Source of the DNA: Nepenthes gracilis
Lineage: Eukaryota; Streptophyta; Magnoliopsida; Caryophyllales; Nepenthaceae
DNA: 64,000 nt
Assembly (NCBI GenBank): GCA_033239525.1
Contig: BSYO01000008.1
Span: 14,430,830-14,494,829 of the forward strand
Direction of reading: 5' to 3'
The stretch's first letter is position 1; each line of letters opens with the position of its first letter. The translations under genes and the position numbers were made by a program. Shown here in pieces: positions 63,975 to 64,000 of this stretch. The notes under the pieces were generated by a model. It ran no database searches. It saw only the letters and a list, made by a program, of their open reading frames with translations, and was not told where the DNA came from.

Positions 63975-64000
63975 AAAAAAAGGAGAGAAAAAGGACAAAA

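Larger units (their letters stand above)
62084..64000 (+). mobile_element. Tat-lineage Ty3/gypsy element, 5' end, runs off the window
   Basis: 5' LTR, primer-binding site and gag in order. GC content is clearly higher than the surroundings, suggesting a younger insertion with less decay than the Tat element at 5.4-12.2 kb. Confidence 0.8.

Noticed and set aside
1..64000. CRISPR arrays, rRNA or tRNA genes, bacterial-type operons
   Set aside because: None found; splice sites, LTR elements and plant gene families show plant nuclear DNA. Short tandem repeats here are microsatellites or duplications.

Overview
This is plant nuclear DNA: AT-rich, intron-rich and dominated by LTR retrotransposon debris (Ty3/gypsy Tat and Tekay lineages, Ty1/copia, short non-autonomous LTR elements) plus an L1-type LINE. 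Both host genes I can reconstruct are of plant type. The size of the introns suggests an angiosperm with a transposon-expanded genome. I cannot name the species.

Host genes. (1) On the + strand, the last five exons of a large gene run from 4287 to 40359. Their product (227 residues visible, 5' part outside the window) looks like the C-terminus of a GMI1-like SMC-hinge-domain protein, ending in a dsRNA-binding-like fold. Two of its introns are 17.4 kb and 16.1 kb, yet every junction keeps phase. (2) On the - strand, a complete four-exon strictosidine-synthase-like (SSL / adipocyte plasma membrane-associated protein-like) gene occupies 48255 to 45890 and encodes 418 residues with no internal stop. 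The two genes are convergent, separated by 5.5 kb of AT-rich DNA.

Intron 4949-22336 holds a decayed Tat-lineage element (5' LTR about 5402-6410, gag, RNase H, integrase to about 12230). Its integrase is interrupted by a 2427-bp solo LTR (8874-11300) with an exact 5-bp target duplication. A decayed copia element (about 13.4-16.8 kb) and a Tekay-type LTR segment on the - strand (about 17.0-19.26 kb) follow.

Intron 22507-38568 is a multi-layer nest. A - strand gypsy element (23737-37927) contains a MITE-like segment. That segment contains a non-autonomous LTR element (25527-36280, LTRs of 1031 bp each, target duplication CCTTG). Its left LTR is interrupted by a Tekay-type solo-LTR-like insertion (26381-32695), which is itself interrupted by a - strand Tekay element (about 27.2-32.56 kb).

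From 49.7 kb to the end there is a tandem LTR-internal-LTR-internal array of a short non-autonomous element rich in W-box cores; a copied junction fragment; an L1 LINE; a complete 3.9-kb LTR retrotransposon inserted in that LINE (57351-61290, target duplication GACAG) that carries a captured host TRM-family (DUF3741/DUF4378) gene fragment; and the 5' end of a GC-richer Tat-lineage element running off the right edge. The retrotransposon with the gene fragment is the most interesting object here. No rRNA, tRNA or CRISPR sequence was recognised.
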